A DNA stretch of 63,151 nucleotides from VFMC01 sp031400715 (GTDB lineage: Bacteria > Actinomycetota > Acidimicrobiia > Acidimicrobiales > Ilumatobacteraceae). Positions 1 to 8,229 of this stretch are shown in pieces. Below the pieces are notes generated by a model. The model was not told where the DNA came from. It saw only the letters and a program-made list of their open reading frames with translations, and ran no database searches. The first letter of the stretch is position 1. The number at the start of each line of letters is the position of its first letter. The DNA lies in NCBI GenBank assembly GCA_031400715.1, contig JANNQK010000043.1, positions 1 to 63,151 of the forward strand, in the 5' to 3' direction. A program made the position numbers and the translations under genes.

Positions 1-80
1 CGGTCTCAGCAGCCAGCAGCATGGTCGCCAGTGTGCCTTCCGGACACGAAGCCGCCACCACAGCATGAAAGACTTTCTCC

Positions 81-653
81 ATGGGCTATCACCACATCGC
101 GTTCGCCACTCGTGATTCGGAGGCGACTCACCAGTTCTACAGCGACGTGATGGGGTTCACGCTGGTGAAGACCAACGTCGGCCCCACACCGGGCACCCAC
201 GGAGGCTGGAGCAAGCACTTCTTCTACGACACGTCCACCGCCGACAGCAGCATCGGCAGATCGTCCGATTCCGGGATGATCGCGTTCTGGGAGATCCACG
301 ACAGCGAGATCGGTGCCGACTTCGAGGTGAACATCAACGCCACGGCCGGACTGCCCGGATGGGTGAACCACTATGCGTTCGATGCCCCGACCTCGGCCGA
401 CCTCGAGCGCCACCGCGAGCGCTGGCGCGGTCATGGGCACACGGTGGTCGAGATCGATCACGACTTCTGCAGAAGCATCTACATCACCGACCCCAACGGG
501 AACATGGTCGAGTTCTGCCACACCACCCGCGACTTCACCCCTGAGGAGCGGACGAAAGCGGTCGCGATCCTCCACGACCCGACGCCCGCGATGGAACCAC
601 ACGAGCCGAGGATCACCGTCCACCCTCCGGTCACCGCCGACGCTCCGGCCTGA
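81..653 (+). CDS. VOC-family (glyoxalase/extradiol dioxygenase-like) protein
   Basis: A 190-residue protein of the vicinal oxygen chelate fold. It opens with the family signature HHIAFATRD (residues 4-12), and a second beta-alpha-beta-beta-beta module carries NHYAFDAPT (about 96-104) and ends in ITDPNGNMVEFCH near residue 146. The conserved histidines and the final Glu are the usual metal ligands, so a metal-dependent dioxygenase, isomerase or lyase activity is possible. The substrate cannot be told from sequence. The ATG at 81 is the first methionine that gives the complete first module. It stands alone between the window edge and the convergent cspA, so context does not help. The first 80 bases show no gene I can support. 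Confidence 0.85.
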   Translation: MGYHHIAFATRDSEATHQFYSDVMGFTLVKTNVGPTPGTHGGWSKHFFYDTSTADSSIGRSSDSGMIAFWEIHDSEIGADFEVNINATAGLPGWVNHYAFDAPTSADLERHRERWRGHGHTVVEIDHDFCRSIYITDPNGNMVEFCHTTRDFTPEERTKAVAILHDPTPAMEPHEPRITVHPPVTADAPA

Positions 654-752
654 GGTGCCTTCGGGTGATCTGTCGATCGCCCGAAAGGAATGTGCGGCTC
701 GCGGACTCATCATCGATGTGACGCGGGCGATCGGGGCCGGAAAACGACGAAA

Positions 753-776
753 GGCCCCGCACCGGAGTGCGGGGCC
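753..776 (-). terminator. Rho-independent terminator of cspA
   Basis: A perfect 9-bp GC stem (GGCCCCGCA at 753-761, TGCGGGGCC at 768-776) with a 6-base loop lies just downstream of the leftward cspA stop codon. On the minus strand the hairpin is followed by TTTCGTCGTTTT, a T-rich tail that suits termination of cspA. It could also stop rightward read-through from the VOC gene, although the plus-strand tail is not T-rich. Confidence 0.75.
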
Positions 777-788
777 GATCGAAGCGAA

Positions 789-989
789 CTAGATCTTGCG
801 GACCTTCTGGGCTTCGTCGCCCTTCCGGCCCTGAGCGACCTCGAACTCGACGGCGTCGCCTTCGTCGAGTGACTTGTAGCCATTGCCTTCGATGTTCGAG
901 AAATGGACGAAAACGTCCGGGCCGCCCTCGCGGGAGATGAATCCGAAGCCCTTCTGAGCATTGAAGAACTTCACGGTACCTGTGGTCAT
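789..989 (-). CDS. cspA: Cold-shock protein, CspA family
   Basis: A 66-residue single cold-shock domain, the usual size. The RNA-binding motifs KGFGFISRE (RNP1, residues 13-21) and DVFVHFSNI (RNP2, about 25-33) are intact. The family binds single-stranded RNA and DNA in the cytoplasm and acts as an RNA chaperone or anti-terminator. The start is the ATG at 989 because the protein then begins MTTGTVKFFN, the canonical N-terminus; longer in-frame extensions are non-homologous. A long leader of up to about 145 bases separates it from the next gene upstream, as is common for post-transcriptionally regulated csp genes. It ends at a clear hairpin terminator. Confidence 0.95.
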   Translation of the reverse strand: MTTGTVKFFNAQKGFGFISREGGPDVFVHFSNIEGNGYKSLDEGDAVEFEVAQGRKGDEAQKVRKI

Positions 990-1135
990 TTCATGTTCCT
1001 GACTTGAAAAGTGCGCCGCCTCGTTCGACGGTCGCTGCGACACGATAACCCCCGCGCGACCGCGATTGTTCCGAAATGACGAATACCTGATCCAGCTCAC
1101 GCAGCGTGAGATCGACGCAACGGCCGCCGCCGGGC

Positions 1136-2146
1136 TCAGGGCGAGCCGGTGTAGGGGTCCCACGCCGCTGGTGCATCGACCAGAAAGCGTTCGAGTTCGG
1201 CTCGAAACCGTGTGGGCCCGAGACCACTGTCGCCGACGTCGAGCCGCAGCGCCGGCGTGAGCGCCCCCGGTGCATCGGCGCGCCAAGCAGCGTCACCTGG
1301 CTCTTCGGCGTTCAGTCGGTCGGCCAGCACTCGGAGATCGGGACGGCTCATCACGGGTCGACTGCGGAACATCACCCAGGTCTCGTAGCGGCACTCCACC
1401 GAGCAGCGGCCGCCTTGCACCGTGGCGATCCGCAGTCGATCGGTCACAGCGTTCACCGCGGCAGGGTGCACGGCCTCGGAGCGATCGATCGTGAACCGCG
1501 TGGTCGCTCGTGCGGCCCACGACTCCGGAACGGTCACGATCGCCAGGTCGAGATCAGGTCGCTCCTCCACCGTCACGATGCCGTCCGCAATTGCCTCCAG
1601 GCTCTCGGTCAGATGGGCATCCTCTGCATCCCACCACGGCCGCACCTCCTCCGGGGCATCGAGCACGGCGCTCATCTGCGGCAGGAGGGCCTCGTACAGT
1701 CGACCGCATTGCTCGTCGTACTCACCGGCGAAGATCGATGGCTCCAACGGCGACCGTTCAGGATCTGCCCAGGCCGCCAGAGCGAACGCGATCCTTATCG
1801 AGTCGCGATCGACGAACGTCGCGAAGTCGCCGGCTCGAGCGACGTCGATCGCCTGGGCGCGTCGAGCGCGCGCCGCGTCGGGATCGACCAGAGCGAACGC
1901 ACTCATCAGCCCGTCCTGGTCGAAGTGGTTGTTCGTGACGACCTCGAGCCGGTCGATGCCGAAGACTCCTGGCCGAGCGAGCGCGTGAAAGGCGATCTGG
2001 GCCGACAGGTCGTCGAGCAGTTCGATGGGCGTCGGACTGCCGGGCCAGTGCGAGAGCGTCAGCGCGGTGCCATCGGTGGGCCCCCCGTCGACCACCACGT
2101 GGGGCCGGCCATCGAGGAGGTGATACGGCACGAATCGCATCGACAT
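1136..2146 (-). CDS. Conserved protein, DUF6687-like
   Basis: A 336-residue cytoplasmic protein without signal peptide or membrane segment. I recognise it as resembling the uncharacterised actinobacterial DUF6687 family from the N-terminal stretch SHWPGSPTP (residues 32-40) and the motif NNHFDQDGLMSAFALVDPD (about 71-89). The His/Asp-rich NHFDQDG motif looks like a metal or phosphate site, reminiscent of the DHH phosphoesterase motif, but I would not assign a reaction. It lies between the cspA leader and a degraded MFS gene, and the 24-bp gap to the latter leaves room for co-transcription. Family assignment is from memory; function is unknown. Confidence 0.7.
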   Translation of the reverse strand: MSMRFVPYHLLDGRPHVVVDGGPTDGTALTLSHWPGSPTPIELLDDLSAQIAFHALARPGVFGIDRLEVVTNNHFDQDGLMSAFALVDPDAARARRAQAIDVARAGDFATFVDRDSIRIAFALAAWADPERSPLEPSIFAGEYDEQCGRLYEALLPQMSAVLDAPEEVRPWWDAEDAHLTESLEAIADGIVTVEERPDLDLAIVTVPESWAARATTRFTIDRSEAVHPAAVNAVTDRLRIATVQGGRCSVECRYETWVMFRSRPVMSRPDLRVLADRLNAEEPGDAAWRADAPGALTPALRLDVGDSGLGPTRFRAELERFLVDAPAAWDPYTGSP

Positions 2147-2170
2147 CCCGACGACGGTACCTGGGCGTCG

Positions 2171-3162
2171 TCAACCGTTCTCGGTCGACGACGCCGACCC
2201 CCGACCGAGCGCCCACCACGTCGCTCCCGCGGCCAGCACCTCGATGACACCACCGGCCCCGAACGACCACCTGACACCGACCGCAGCGGCGATCGACCCG
2301 CTCGCCACAGCCCCCACGACGATCACGCCGCGTGTGAAGACCCGCGACGCCACGTTCACTCGCCCGAGCAGGTGGTTCGGCGTCAACCGTTGCTGCATCG
2401 AACGAGCCAGGGGGATGCGTGCGCCGGCCGGCAGACCGTGGACGGACCAGATGACCGCTGCTCCCCACAGCGACGTCGCCCTCGACATCGCGATCATCGC
2501 TGCGCCCTGCGCCAACGTCATCGCCGAGAGGGCTGCCCGTGGCCCGATCGCTCGCGCCAGGCGGCTTCCGCTGAGCGACCCGAAGCGGACGCGGGGAGTC
2601 GGCTGAACGGCAGCACCGAGCCGAGGTAGCTCAACGCGTCGATCAAGAACGGCAACCACGGAGCAAACCCGAACGCTGCCGCACCGATCGGGCCTCCCGC
2701 CACGTCGTTCGTCACGATCTCGACGCTGGCGATCCGTCCGTTGGCGGTGTCGAGGTGCTCGTCATCGACGACGGTCGGCAACAGAGCGACGATGGACGGA
2801 TCGACCAGGATCTCCCCAGCGGTGATGAGGAACGCCACCACACACAGTTGCCAGACCGCGACCACCTCGGCGAGCACCAGCAACGCAAGGCATGCCATCA
2901 CCACCCCGCGCCACGCCTGCGTGATCAGGATCGTGCGGCGCCGGCTCCACCGGTCGACGAACACTCCGCCTGCCGGAGCGACCGTGACCCACGGCAGGAA
3001 CTGCGCTGCCGTGACCGAACTGATCAGCAGCGGCGAGGACGTCACTTCTGCGGCCAACAACGGCAAGGCGGCCAGCCGGATCCCGTCACCGGTGTTGCTG
3101 ATCAGCGAACCAGCGAAGAGCGACCTGAAACCAGGCCCCAACGAACCATTCGCGGAGCGCAC
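2171..3162 (-). pseudogene. MFS exporter (EntS/MFS_3-like), internally deleted and frameshifted
   Basis: Two leftward frames together encode the two ends of one drug or siderophore-type major facilitator. The N-terminal half (about 3162 to 2590) has six membrane segments: FRSLFAGSLISNTGDGIRLA at the first, the loop motif FVDRWSRRRT, and DALSYLGSVLPFSRLP at TM6. The reading then continues only in another frame (about 2610 to 2171) with SLSGSRLARAIGPR and RLTPNHLLGRVNVASR, the typical start and middle of the C-terminal half. Intact homologues have roughly 80 residues (cytoplasmic loop plus TM7-8) between these motifs; here they are adjacent. So an internal deletion, not just a one-base shift, broke the gene. 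A GTG at 3162 is the likeliest original start. Probably inactive. Confidence 0.7.
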
Positions 3163-3217
3163 GGGACGGACCGTACTCTCACAGGTGCAGCTCGATGAGC
3201 CGTCACAACACCGGACG

Positions 3218-5902
3218 TCAGTTGAGGCCCTTGGCCGCGTTGTCGAAGCGGGTGTAGGCACCGTTGAACACGAGCCGCACCACGCCGGTGGGGCCAGATC
3301 GGTGCTTGGCGATGATCACCTCGGCCAGACCCTTGTCGGGCGTCTCGCGGTTGTAGACCTCGTCGCGGTAGAGGAACATCACGACGTCGGCGTCCTGCTC
3401 GAGCGAACCCGACTCACGCAAGTCCTGCAGCATCGGGCGCTTGTCAGCGCGAGCTTCGAGGTTTCGGCTGAGCTGACTGAGGGCCACGACCGGTACCTCC
3501 AACTCACGAGCCAGGATCTTGAGGCCACGGCTGATCTCGCTCACCTCGAGCTGACGGTTCTCGGAGTTCGAGCCACCGCTCATCAGCTGGAGGTAGTCGA
3601 TCACGATCAGGGACAGACCGCCGAAACGGGCCTTCATCCGACGGGCCTTGGCGCGGATCTCCATCACCGTGACGCGTGGGTTGTCGTCGAGGAACAACGG
3701 CACCTCGAGTCGGTTGATCGCACGGCCGATCTTGGTCCAATCGCTGTCGACGAGCCGGCCGGTGCGGAGCTTCTGCGAGTCGACTCGCGCTTCGCTCGAC
3801 AAGATTCTCTGGGTGAGCTCGGCGTGTCCCATTTCGAGCGAGAAGAACAAGGCCGGCTTCTTGGCCGTCATCGCGATGTGCGTCGCCATCCCCAGTCCGA
3901 ACGCCGTGTTGTGCACGAACATGTCAGCAGCGACGAAGTTGTGGGTGCCAGGGACGTTGAAGTCGTAGATGCGGTCCCAACCGCACGCCTCGATCTGAAC
4001 GACCTTATCCCACGAGACATCGGGCGATGCCCACCGCCGGAGCACATCGCAGTCCAGCACGTCGGCCAGCAACCGGATCGTCTCACGGCGAGGTGACCGC
4101 CGGTACGGATGCCAGTTGTGACTCGACGGCTTGCCGGCCGAACGGCTGATGTCGGCCCAACTTCGCTCACCCTTTGCCTTGATCACGTCATCCCACACCT
4201 CGCGCGGCAGCGAGTCGACGGTGAATGACGGCTGAGCGTGTTCAACGGCGGCGACCACACGCTGAACCGCGGCTTCCTTGCCGACGATGCCAATCTCGGA
4301 TGCGAACGCTCGAAGCGATACGGCATCCATGATCTCGATCTCGAAGGCCCGTCGACGGTCACCCTGATAGTTGATCGATCGTTCTCGCCGTTTCGCGCGA
4401 ATGCCGAATCGGAGCAACAGGTGGAACACATCGTGACTCAACTGCTCAGAAACGGTGGCATAACCAATTCGCGCGTATCCCGCCGCCGCGACCCACGCAG
4501 TACCGTCCGTCGAGAAAAGGCGGTTCAGGAAACGCGCCACCTGATCCCTCGGCGCCATGAACACCGCTGCGGGCACCCGCTTGTCATGGGCGCCAGTTCT
4601 CCAGGCGCCATGAACACGGAGCATGTCGGTCACCGGATTCGTGCGACGTCCACCGCGGTCGCCTCCGACGAGTCGCCACGTCCGTGCTGCACCCGCATCG
4701 GCATCGAATCGGAGCTGACCACCGAGTGCCTCAGCGGCCTGGCGCGCGACCTCGAGCGCCGCTTCGTTGGCGGTTGTGAACGCCGGTGTGGTCCGTCGCG
4801 CACTGATCGAGCCGTCACCGATCAACAGCGCGAGGAGGTCGATGTCGGCATCGTTCATCTCGCGGGTTCCGAACACTTCGAGTGCTCGCGGCACGGCGAT
4901 TCGATCACCGATCGCAATGTCGCGCAGCGGCTGCCAACCCCTCCCCGTGAGGAGCGGGTGCTCCTCGGTGATCCGGATGCTGCGACCAGATCGCGTGGTC
5001 ACCCGGAACAGCGGCTTGTATCCATCGCTGTGGAATCCCCCAAACGTTGCCGGGACCGCTGCTCCCGAATGATCGAGGGTGGTGCACCACACGGTCGATC
5101 CGGCCGCACCGGCCTCGAACCACGCCTCTGCGGTTCTCATTTCGCCCGTGAGCGGATTCACCATCGGCGTATCCCAGGCGACGCACTTTCCCATCGCAGG
5201 CCGGGCACCGACGATGTTGAGCGTGCTGGGCTGGAGACCTGACAGGATCTCGTCGAGGTCGTTGAAGCCGGACGCGACACCGGTGATGGTGTCGCCGCGA
5301 TCGAAGGTCTCCTGCAGCTTGTCCATCGCGAGCGGCAGCAGGTCGCTGAGCGGCATCGTGGAGTCGATGACCCGGTCCTCGGCCACTTCGAACATCTTCG
5401 TCTCGGCCTCGTCGAGCGCTTTCGTGACATCGTCCGGCTCCATGTACGCGAGCTCGGCGATCTCGCTCGCCACACTGATCATCCGCCGCAACACCGCAGT
5501 GTCCTGAACGATCTTGGCGTAGCGGTTCGCGTTCGAGATCGCGGGTGTGGCGTTCTGCAGTTCGAGCAGGAACTGAGGCCCGCCGATCTCGTCGAGCAGA
5601 CCACTCCGACGAAGCTCGTCGGCGACGGTGACGACGTCGATCGGCTGCCCCGTGGTCATCAGACCACGGACCGCTGCATAGATGTGCTGATGGGCCGGCT
5701 TGTAGAAGTGATCGACCAGGAGACCGAGCTCGGCCACGTTGCCGACCACGTCTCGTGACAGCAACAGCGCCCCGAGCAGGCTCTCTTCGGCATCCAGGTT
5801 GTGCGGCGGGACACGGCCCTCGTTGCGACGACCGGAGGGAGATCGACCACCACTGTTGCGGTCACTGTTGCCGCCGCCGTTGCGGTCATCGTTGAATGCC
5901 AT
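3218..5902 (-). CDS. dnaB: Replicative DNA helicase DnaB with intein
   Basis: An 894-residue precursor. Mature DnaB (468 residues after splicing) is the hexameric 5'-3' helicase of the replication fork. The N-terminal primase-interaction domain spans about residues 33-140 (VPPHNLDAEESLLGALL), followed by a linker and a RecA-like ATPase. The Walker A motif GARPAMGK (232-239) is cut by an intein at residues 240-665 and resumes at TAFGLG (666 on). Walker B is LIVIDYLQLM (765-774), and the DNA-binding/arginine-finger region RESGSLEQDADVVMFLYR (829-846) is complete. The N-terminus is Asn/Gly/Arg-rich and disordered. It is last in the leftward rpsF-ssb-rpsR-rplI-dnaB series, separated from rplI by a 330-bp region with DnaA boxes and so probably having its own promoter. 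Confidence 0.97.
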   Translation of the reverse strand: MAFNDDRNGGGNSDRNSGGRSPSGRRNEGRVPPHNLDAEESLLGALLLSRDVVGNVAELGLLVDHFYKPAHQHIYAAVRGLMTTGQPIDVVTVADELRRSGLLDEIGGPQFLLELQNATPAISNANRYAKIVQDTAVLRRMISVASEIAELAYMEPDDVTKALDEAETKMFEVAEDRVIDSTMPLSDLLPLAMDKLQETFDRGDTITGVASGFNDLDEILSGLQPSTLNIVGARPAMGKCVAWDTPMVNPLTGEMRTAEAWFEAGAAGSTVWCTTLDHSGAAVPATFGGFHSDGYKPLFRVTTRSGRSIRITEEHPLLTGRGWQPLRDIAIGDRIAVPRALEVFGTREMNDADIDLLALLIGDGSISARRTTPAFTTANEAALEVARQAAEALGGQLRFDADAGAARTWRLVGGDRGGRRTNPVTDMLRVHGAWRTGAHDKRVPAAVFMAPRDQVARFLNRLFSTDGTAWVAAAGYARIGYATVSEQLSHDVFHLLLRFGIRAKRRERSINYQGDRRRAFEIEIMDAVSLRAFASEIGIVGKEAAVQRVVAAVEHAQPSFTVDSLPREVWDDVIKAKGERSWADISRSAGKPSSHNWHPYRRSPRRETIRLLADVLDCDVLRRWASPDVSWDKVVQIEACGWDRIYDFNVPGTHNFVAADMFVHNTAFGLGMATHIAMTAKKPALFFSLEMGHAELTQRILSSEARVDSQKLRTGRLVDSDWTKIGRAINRLEVPLFLDDNPRVTVMEIRAKARRMKARFGGLSLIVIDYLQLMSGGSNSENRQLEVSEISRGLKILARELEVPVVALSQLSRNLEARADKRPMLQDLRESGSLEQDADVVMFLYRDEVYNRETPDKGLAEVIIAKHRSGPTGVVRLVFNGAYTRFDNAAKGLN
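3908..5185 (-). mobile_element. DnaB intein with LAGLIDADG homing endonuclease
   Basis: A 426-residue in-frame intein from Cys240 to Asn665 of the DnaB precursor. N-terminal splicing block: Cys1 within CVAWDTPMVNP. Block B has the T-x-x-H signature in ITEEHPLLTG (311-320). Two LAGLIDADG-type motifs are visible, LLALLIGDGSI (356-366) and FLNRLFSTDGTAW (458-470), both retaining the Asp-Gly pair that supplies the catalytic acid. Block F is IYDFNVPGTHNFVAAD (645-660), and the C-terminus is VHN followed by Thr as the +1 extein residue. All residues needed for class 1 splicing are present, so splicing is probably active. The insertion point, immediately after the P-loop lysine, is a known DnaB intein site. 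Confidence 0.93.
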
Positions 5903-6232
5903 GGGACCACCACCTTCGTCGGACGACCATGTGGATCGCTAGTGCCAACTACCTGTGTCTTTCCTGGGGACAACCAGTGTCGCCTGTGGACACCATCGGA
6001 ACGCGGAGCCCCGATGGGCGCGACGTCACGATCTGCGAAAGTCTTGGATGACCAGGGGCCCCGTACGAAGGGGGACTGGATCGAGGGGGTGTGCATCACG
6101 GGGCGCGACGGATGAGCAACGTGTGGACAACGAGGGCGATTCCCCGACCGCGGTTACCGCGGTCGGGTTCTCGGGCGCTCGATCACCGGTTCGGGCCTGA
6201 TGGCTCAGGCCGGTTGGTTCGGGACTGTTGGT
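5903..6232. promoter_or_regulatory. dnaB upstream region with DnaA boxes
   Basis: 330 bp without a credible gene. On one strand it carries TGGGGACAA (5965-5973), TGTGGACAC (5985-5993) and a perfect TGTGGACAA (6122-6130). The last is the reverse complement of the actinobacterial DnaA box TTGTCCACA; the other two differ by one base each. They lie 60-230 bp upstream of the dnaB start, so DnaA control of dnaB, or DnaA titration, is plausible. A 25-bp palindrome at 6143-6167 lies between the boxes and rplI. No convincing -35/-10 pair was found. Confidence 0.55.
6143..6167 (-). terminator. Hairpin downstream of rplI, probable terminator
   Basis: An 11-bp perfect stem (CCCGACCGCGG at 6143-6153, CCGCGGTCGGG at 6157-6167) with a TTA loop, 66 bp past the rplI stop codon. 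It would close the rpsF-ssb-rpsR-rplI operon ahead of dnaB. The expected T-run is missing on the minus strand, as in many GC-rich actinobacterial terminators, so attenuation or pausing is also possible. Confidence 0.5.
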
Positions 6233-6676
6233 TCAGGCCTTGACGACGTCGATGTTCACGGGGAACTCGACATCGGAGTGCAGCTTCACCGAGACGCTGT
6301 ACGCACCGAGCGTCTTGATCTGTTCGACGTGAAGCTTCCTGCGGTCGATCGAGATGTTGGCCTGAGCGTGGATCGCCTGGGCGATGTCGCCCGTGGTGAC
6401 GGAACCGAACAACCGGCCCTCGGAGCCGGCCTTGGCGGTGATGGTGATCGTGCGTGCCACCAATGCCGACGCGATGGTCTGCGCCGACTCACGGTCGGCG
6501 GCATCGCGGAGGTCACGGGCGCGGCGCATCGCCTTGGCTTGGCTGACGGCACCGTCGGTGGCAACCAGGGCATGGCCCTTCGGAAGCAGGAAGTTGCGGG
6601 CATGCCCGTCGCTCACCTCGACGATGTCGCCGCGCTTGCCGACGCCGACCATGTCATTGCGGAGAATCACCTTCAT
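6233..6676 (-). CDS. rplI: Ribosomal protein bL9
   Basis: 147 residues, the normal length for L9 of the large subunit. The N-terminal rRNA-binding domain with MKVILRNDMVGVGKRGDIVEV and the diagnostic GHARNFLLPKG (residues 24-34) is followed by a long helix and the C-terminal domain (KTLGAYSVSVKLHSDVEFPVNIDV). It follows rpsR after 2 bp and belongs to the conserved rpsF-ssb-rpsR-rplI operon. The ATG start is fixed by the canonical N-terminus. Confidence 0.98.
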   Translation of the reverse strand: MKVILRNDMVGVGKRGDIVEVSDGHARNFLLPKGHALVATDGAVSQAKAMRRARDLRDAADRESAQTIASALVARTITITAKAGSEGRLFGSVTTGDIAQAIHAQANISIDRRKLHVEQIKTLGAYSVSVKLHSDVEFPVNIDVVKA

Positions 6677-6678
6677 GA

Positions 6679-7104
6679 TCAGGCCTCCACCTCGGACTCG
6701 ACGGAATCGGTCGAATCGACCGACGATGTGCTCGTCGTCTCGACGGAAGCATCGACGTCGGGCGCAACGGCCTCGTCGCGACGAGGGCCACGCTCGCGAC
6801 GCTCGTCGCCGTCACGCGGCGGGCGGCCCGCCCTGGTCTGCGACACGCGCTTGGTGTACGGCAGGAGGGCCATCTCGCGAGCGTTCTTCACGGCATTGGC
6901 GATGTCGCGCTGCTGCTGGACGTCGTTGCCGGTGACCCGGCGGTTGCGGATCTTCGAGCGATCGCTGACGAAGCGCTGCAGGAGGTTGACGTCTTTGTAG
7001 TCGACGAACTCCACCTTCTCGGTGACGAGCACGCTGGTCTTCTTCTTGAACTTCTTCGGATTGGCTTCGCGAGGAACGCGAGCCTTGTTCTTCTTGCTGG
7101 TCAT
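6679..7104 (-). CDS. rpsR: Ribosomal protein bS18 with acidic C-terminal extension
   Basis: The S18 core (about residues 1-86) is complete: FVDYKDVNLLQRFVSDRSKI, RNRRVTGN, and the ending AREMALLPYTKR. S18 is normally about 75-90 residues; this one is 141. The extra 55 residues (87-141) run from an Arg/Asp-rich segment into a Ser/Thr/Glu/Asp-rich tail ending VESEVEA and look disordered and acidic. The core contains no CxxC, so it is a zinc-independent type. The tail has no recognised domain. Located between ssb and rplI as expected. The extension stays in frame with no sign of sequencing error; the stop codon lies 2 bp before the rplI start. Confidence 0.95.
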   Translation of the reverse strand: MTSKKNKARVPREANPKKFKKKTSVLVTEKVEFVDYKDVNLLQRFVSDRSKIRNRRVTGNDVQQQRDIANAVKNAREMALLPYTKRVSQTRAGRPPRDGDERRERGPRRDEAVAPDVDASVETTSTSSVDSTDSVESEVEA

Positions 7105-7191
7105 AGGTCTCTCGGTTCGAAACGATCAGTGTGATCGATGGTGAATCAGATACGGATCAACGGTGGGTTGGTCGGTGGGATCTCGAGGAGA

Positions 7192-7698
7192 TCAGAACGG
7201 CTCTTCATCGCCGTACACGGGATCAGCGGGGCGCCCGCCGCCGGCGTTGCCGCTCGACGAGTTGCCACCGCCCTGACGGCCCTGGCCGCCTTGGCCACCT
7301 TGGCCACCTTGGTAGCCACCGCCTTGGCTGCCGTCGGTGTTGGTCCGCTGCGTGCGCTCGACGGTTGCCGTCGCCCAACGGAGGCTCGGTCCGATCTCAT
7401 CGGCGACGATCTCGACGACGTTGCGCTTCTCGCCCTGTTGGGTCTCGTACTCACGCTGCTCGAGGCGACCGGTGACGATCACCCGGGATCCCTTGGTGAG
7501 CGACGCGGCTGCGTTCTCGCCGAGTTGATCCCATGCGCTGACGTTGAAGAACGACACCTTCTCCTGCCATTCGCCGTTCTGCTGATAGCGACGATTCACG
7601 GCCAGCCCGAAGCTGGCGATGCCCTTGCCACCCGTCGTGAAACGGAGCTCGGGATCGCGGGTCAGGTTTCCAACGATGGTGACGGTGTTGTCGGCCAT
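7192..7698 (-). CDS. ssb: Single-stranded DNA-binding protein
   Basis: 168 residues. N-terminal OB fold (1-110) with NTVTIVGNLTRDPELRFTTG and GSRVIVTGRLEQREYETQQG, then a Gly/Gln-rich disordered linker, and the acidic tip GDEEPF that docks replication and repair partners. It works as a tetramer coating ssDNA at forks. The ATG at 7698 is chosen because AAGGAGG sits 6 bases upstream and the protein then starts at the conserved MADNTVTIVG. It lies between rpsF and rpsR in the usual operon. Confidence 0.97.
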   Translation of the reverse strand: MADNTVTIVGNLTRDPELRFTTGGKGIASFGLAVNRRYQQNGEWQEKVSFFNVSAWDQLGENAAASLTKGSRVIVTGRLEQREYETQQGEKRNVVEIVADEIGPSLRWATATVERTQRTNTDGSQGGGYQGGQGGQGGQGRQGGGNSSSGNAGGGRPADPVYGDEEPF

Positions 7699-7741
7699 GA
7701 TGGCCTCCTTCGTGGACGGGGTCCGGTGGGACCTGCGGCCG

Positions 7742-8074
7742 TCAGGCCGCAGCCTCCGACATGCCGCGGCGCTCGGCCTCGGCATCGGGCAGACGGATGA
7801 GCTTGTGGCGGACGATGTCGTCTGCGATGCGGAACGAACGCTCGAGTTCGTCGAGGGCGCCGCCGGTCGCGAAGAGGTTCATGACCACGTAGTAGCCATA
7901 TTCCTTCTTGTTGATCGGGTACGCGTACTGACGGCGGCCCCACCAATCGGGCTTGCCGTGCACCGAGCCACCTGCTGCGGAGATCGAGTCGGTGATCGAC
8001 TTGATCCACGCCCGGGCGGCGGTGTCTTCGAGGTCACCATCGATGATGACCATGAGTTCGTAGGCACGCTGCAT
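7742..8074 (-). CDS. rpsF: Ribosomal protein bS6
   Basis: 110 residues of the small-subunit protein S6, partner of S18. Recognised from RAYELMVIIDGDLEDTAA at the N-terminus, DWWGRRQYAYPINKKEYGYY in the middle and the strand ending DDIVRHKLIRLP. The C-terminus is short, without the long acidic tail seen in enterobacteria. First gene of the leftward rpsF-ssb-rpsR-rplI operon; its promoter should lie in 8075-8229, shared with the divergent DinB-like gene. Confidence 0.97.
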   Translation of the reverse strand: MQRAYELMVIIDGDLEDTAARAWIKSITDSISAAGGSVHGKPDWWGRRQYAYPINKKEYGYYVVMNLFATGGALDELERSFRIADDIVRHKLIRLPDAEAERRGMSEAAA

Positions 8075-8229
8075 GCGTGTGGAACCTCCCTTCGGACCCG
8101 ATGCTGTTCCTGCAGCTCCGGGGCCCCGTGATGGGGCAGGGTGAATATGACCCGGTGAGCGTAACGGGTGATTCGCAACATGGCACTAGTCGATCACGAG
8201 GGTGTGACACGACCGATACGGTCGGCGAC

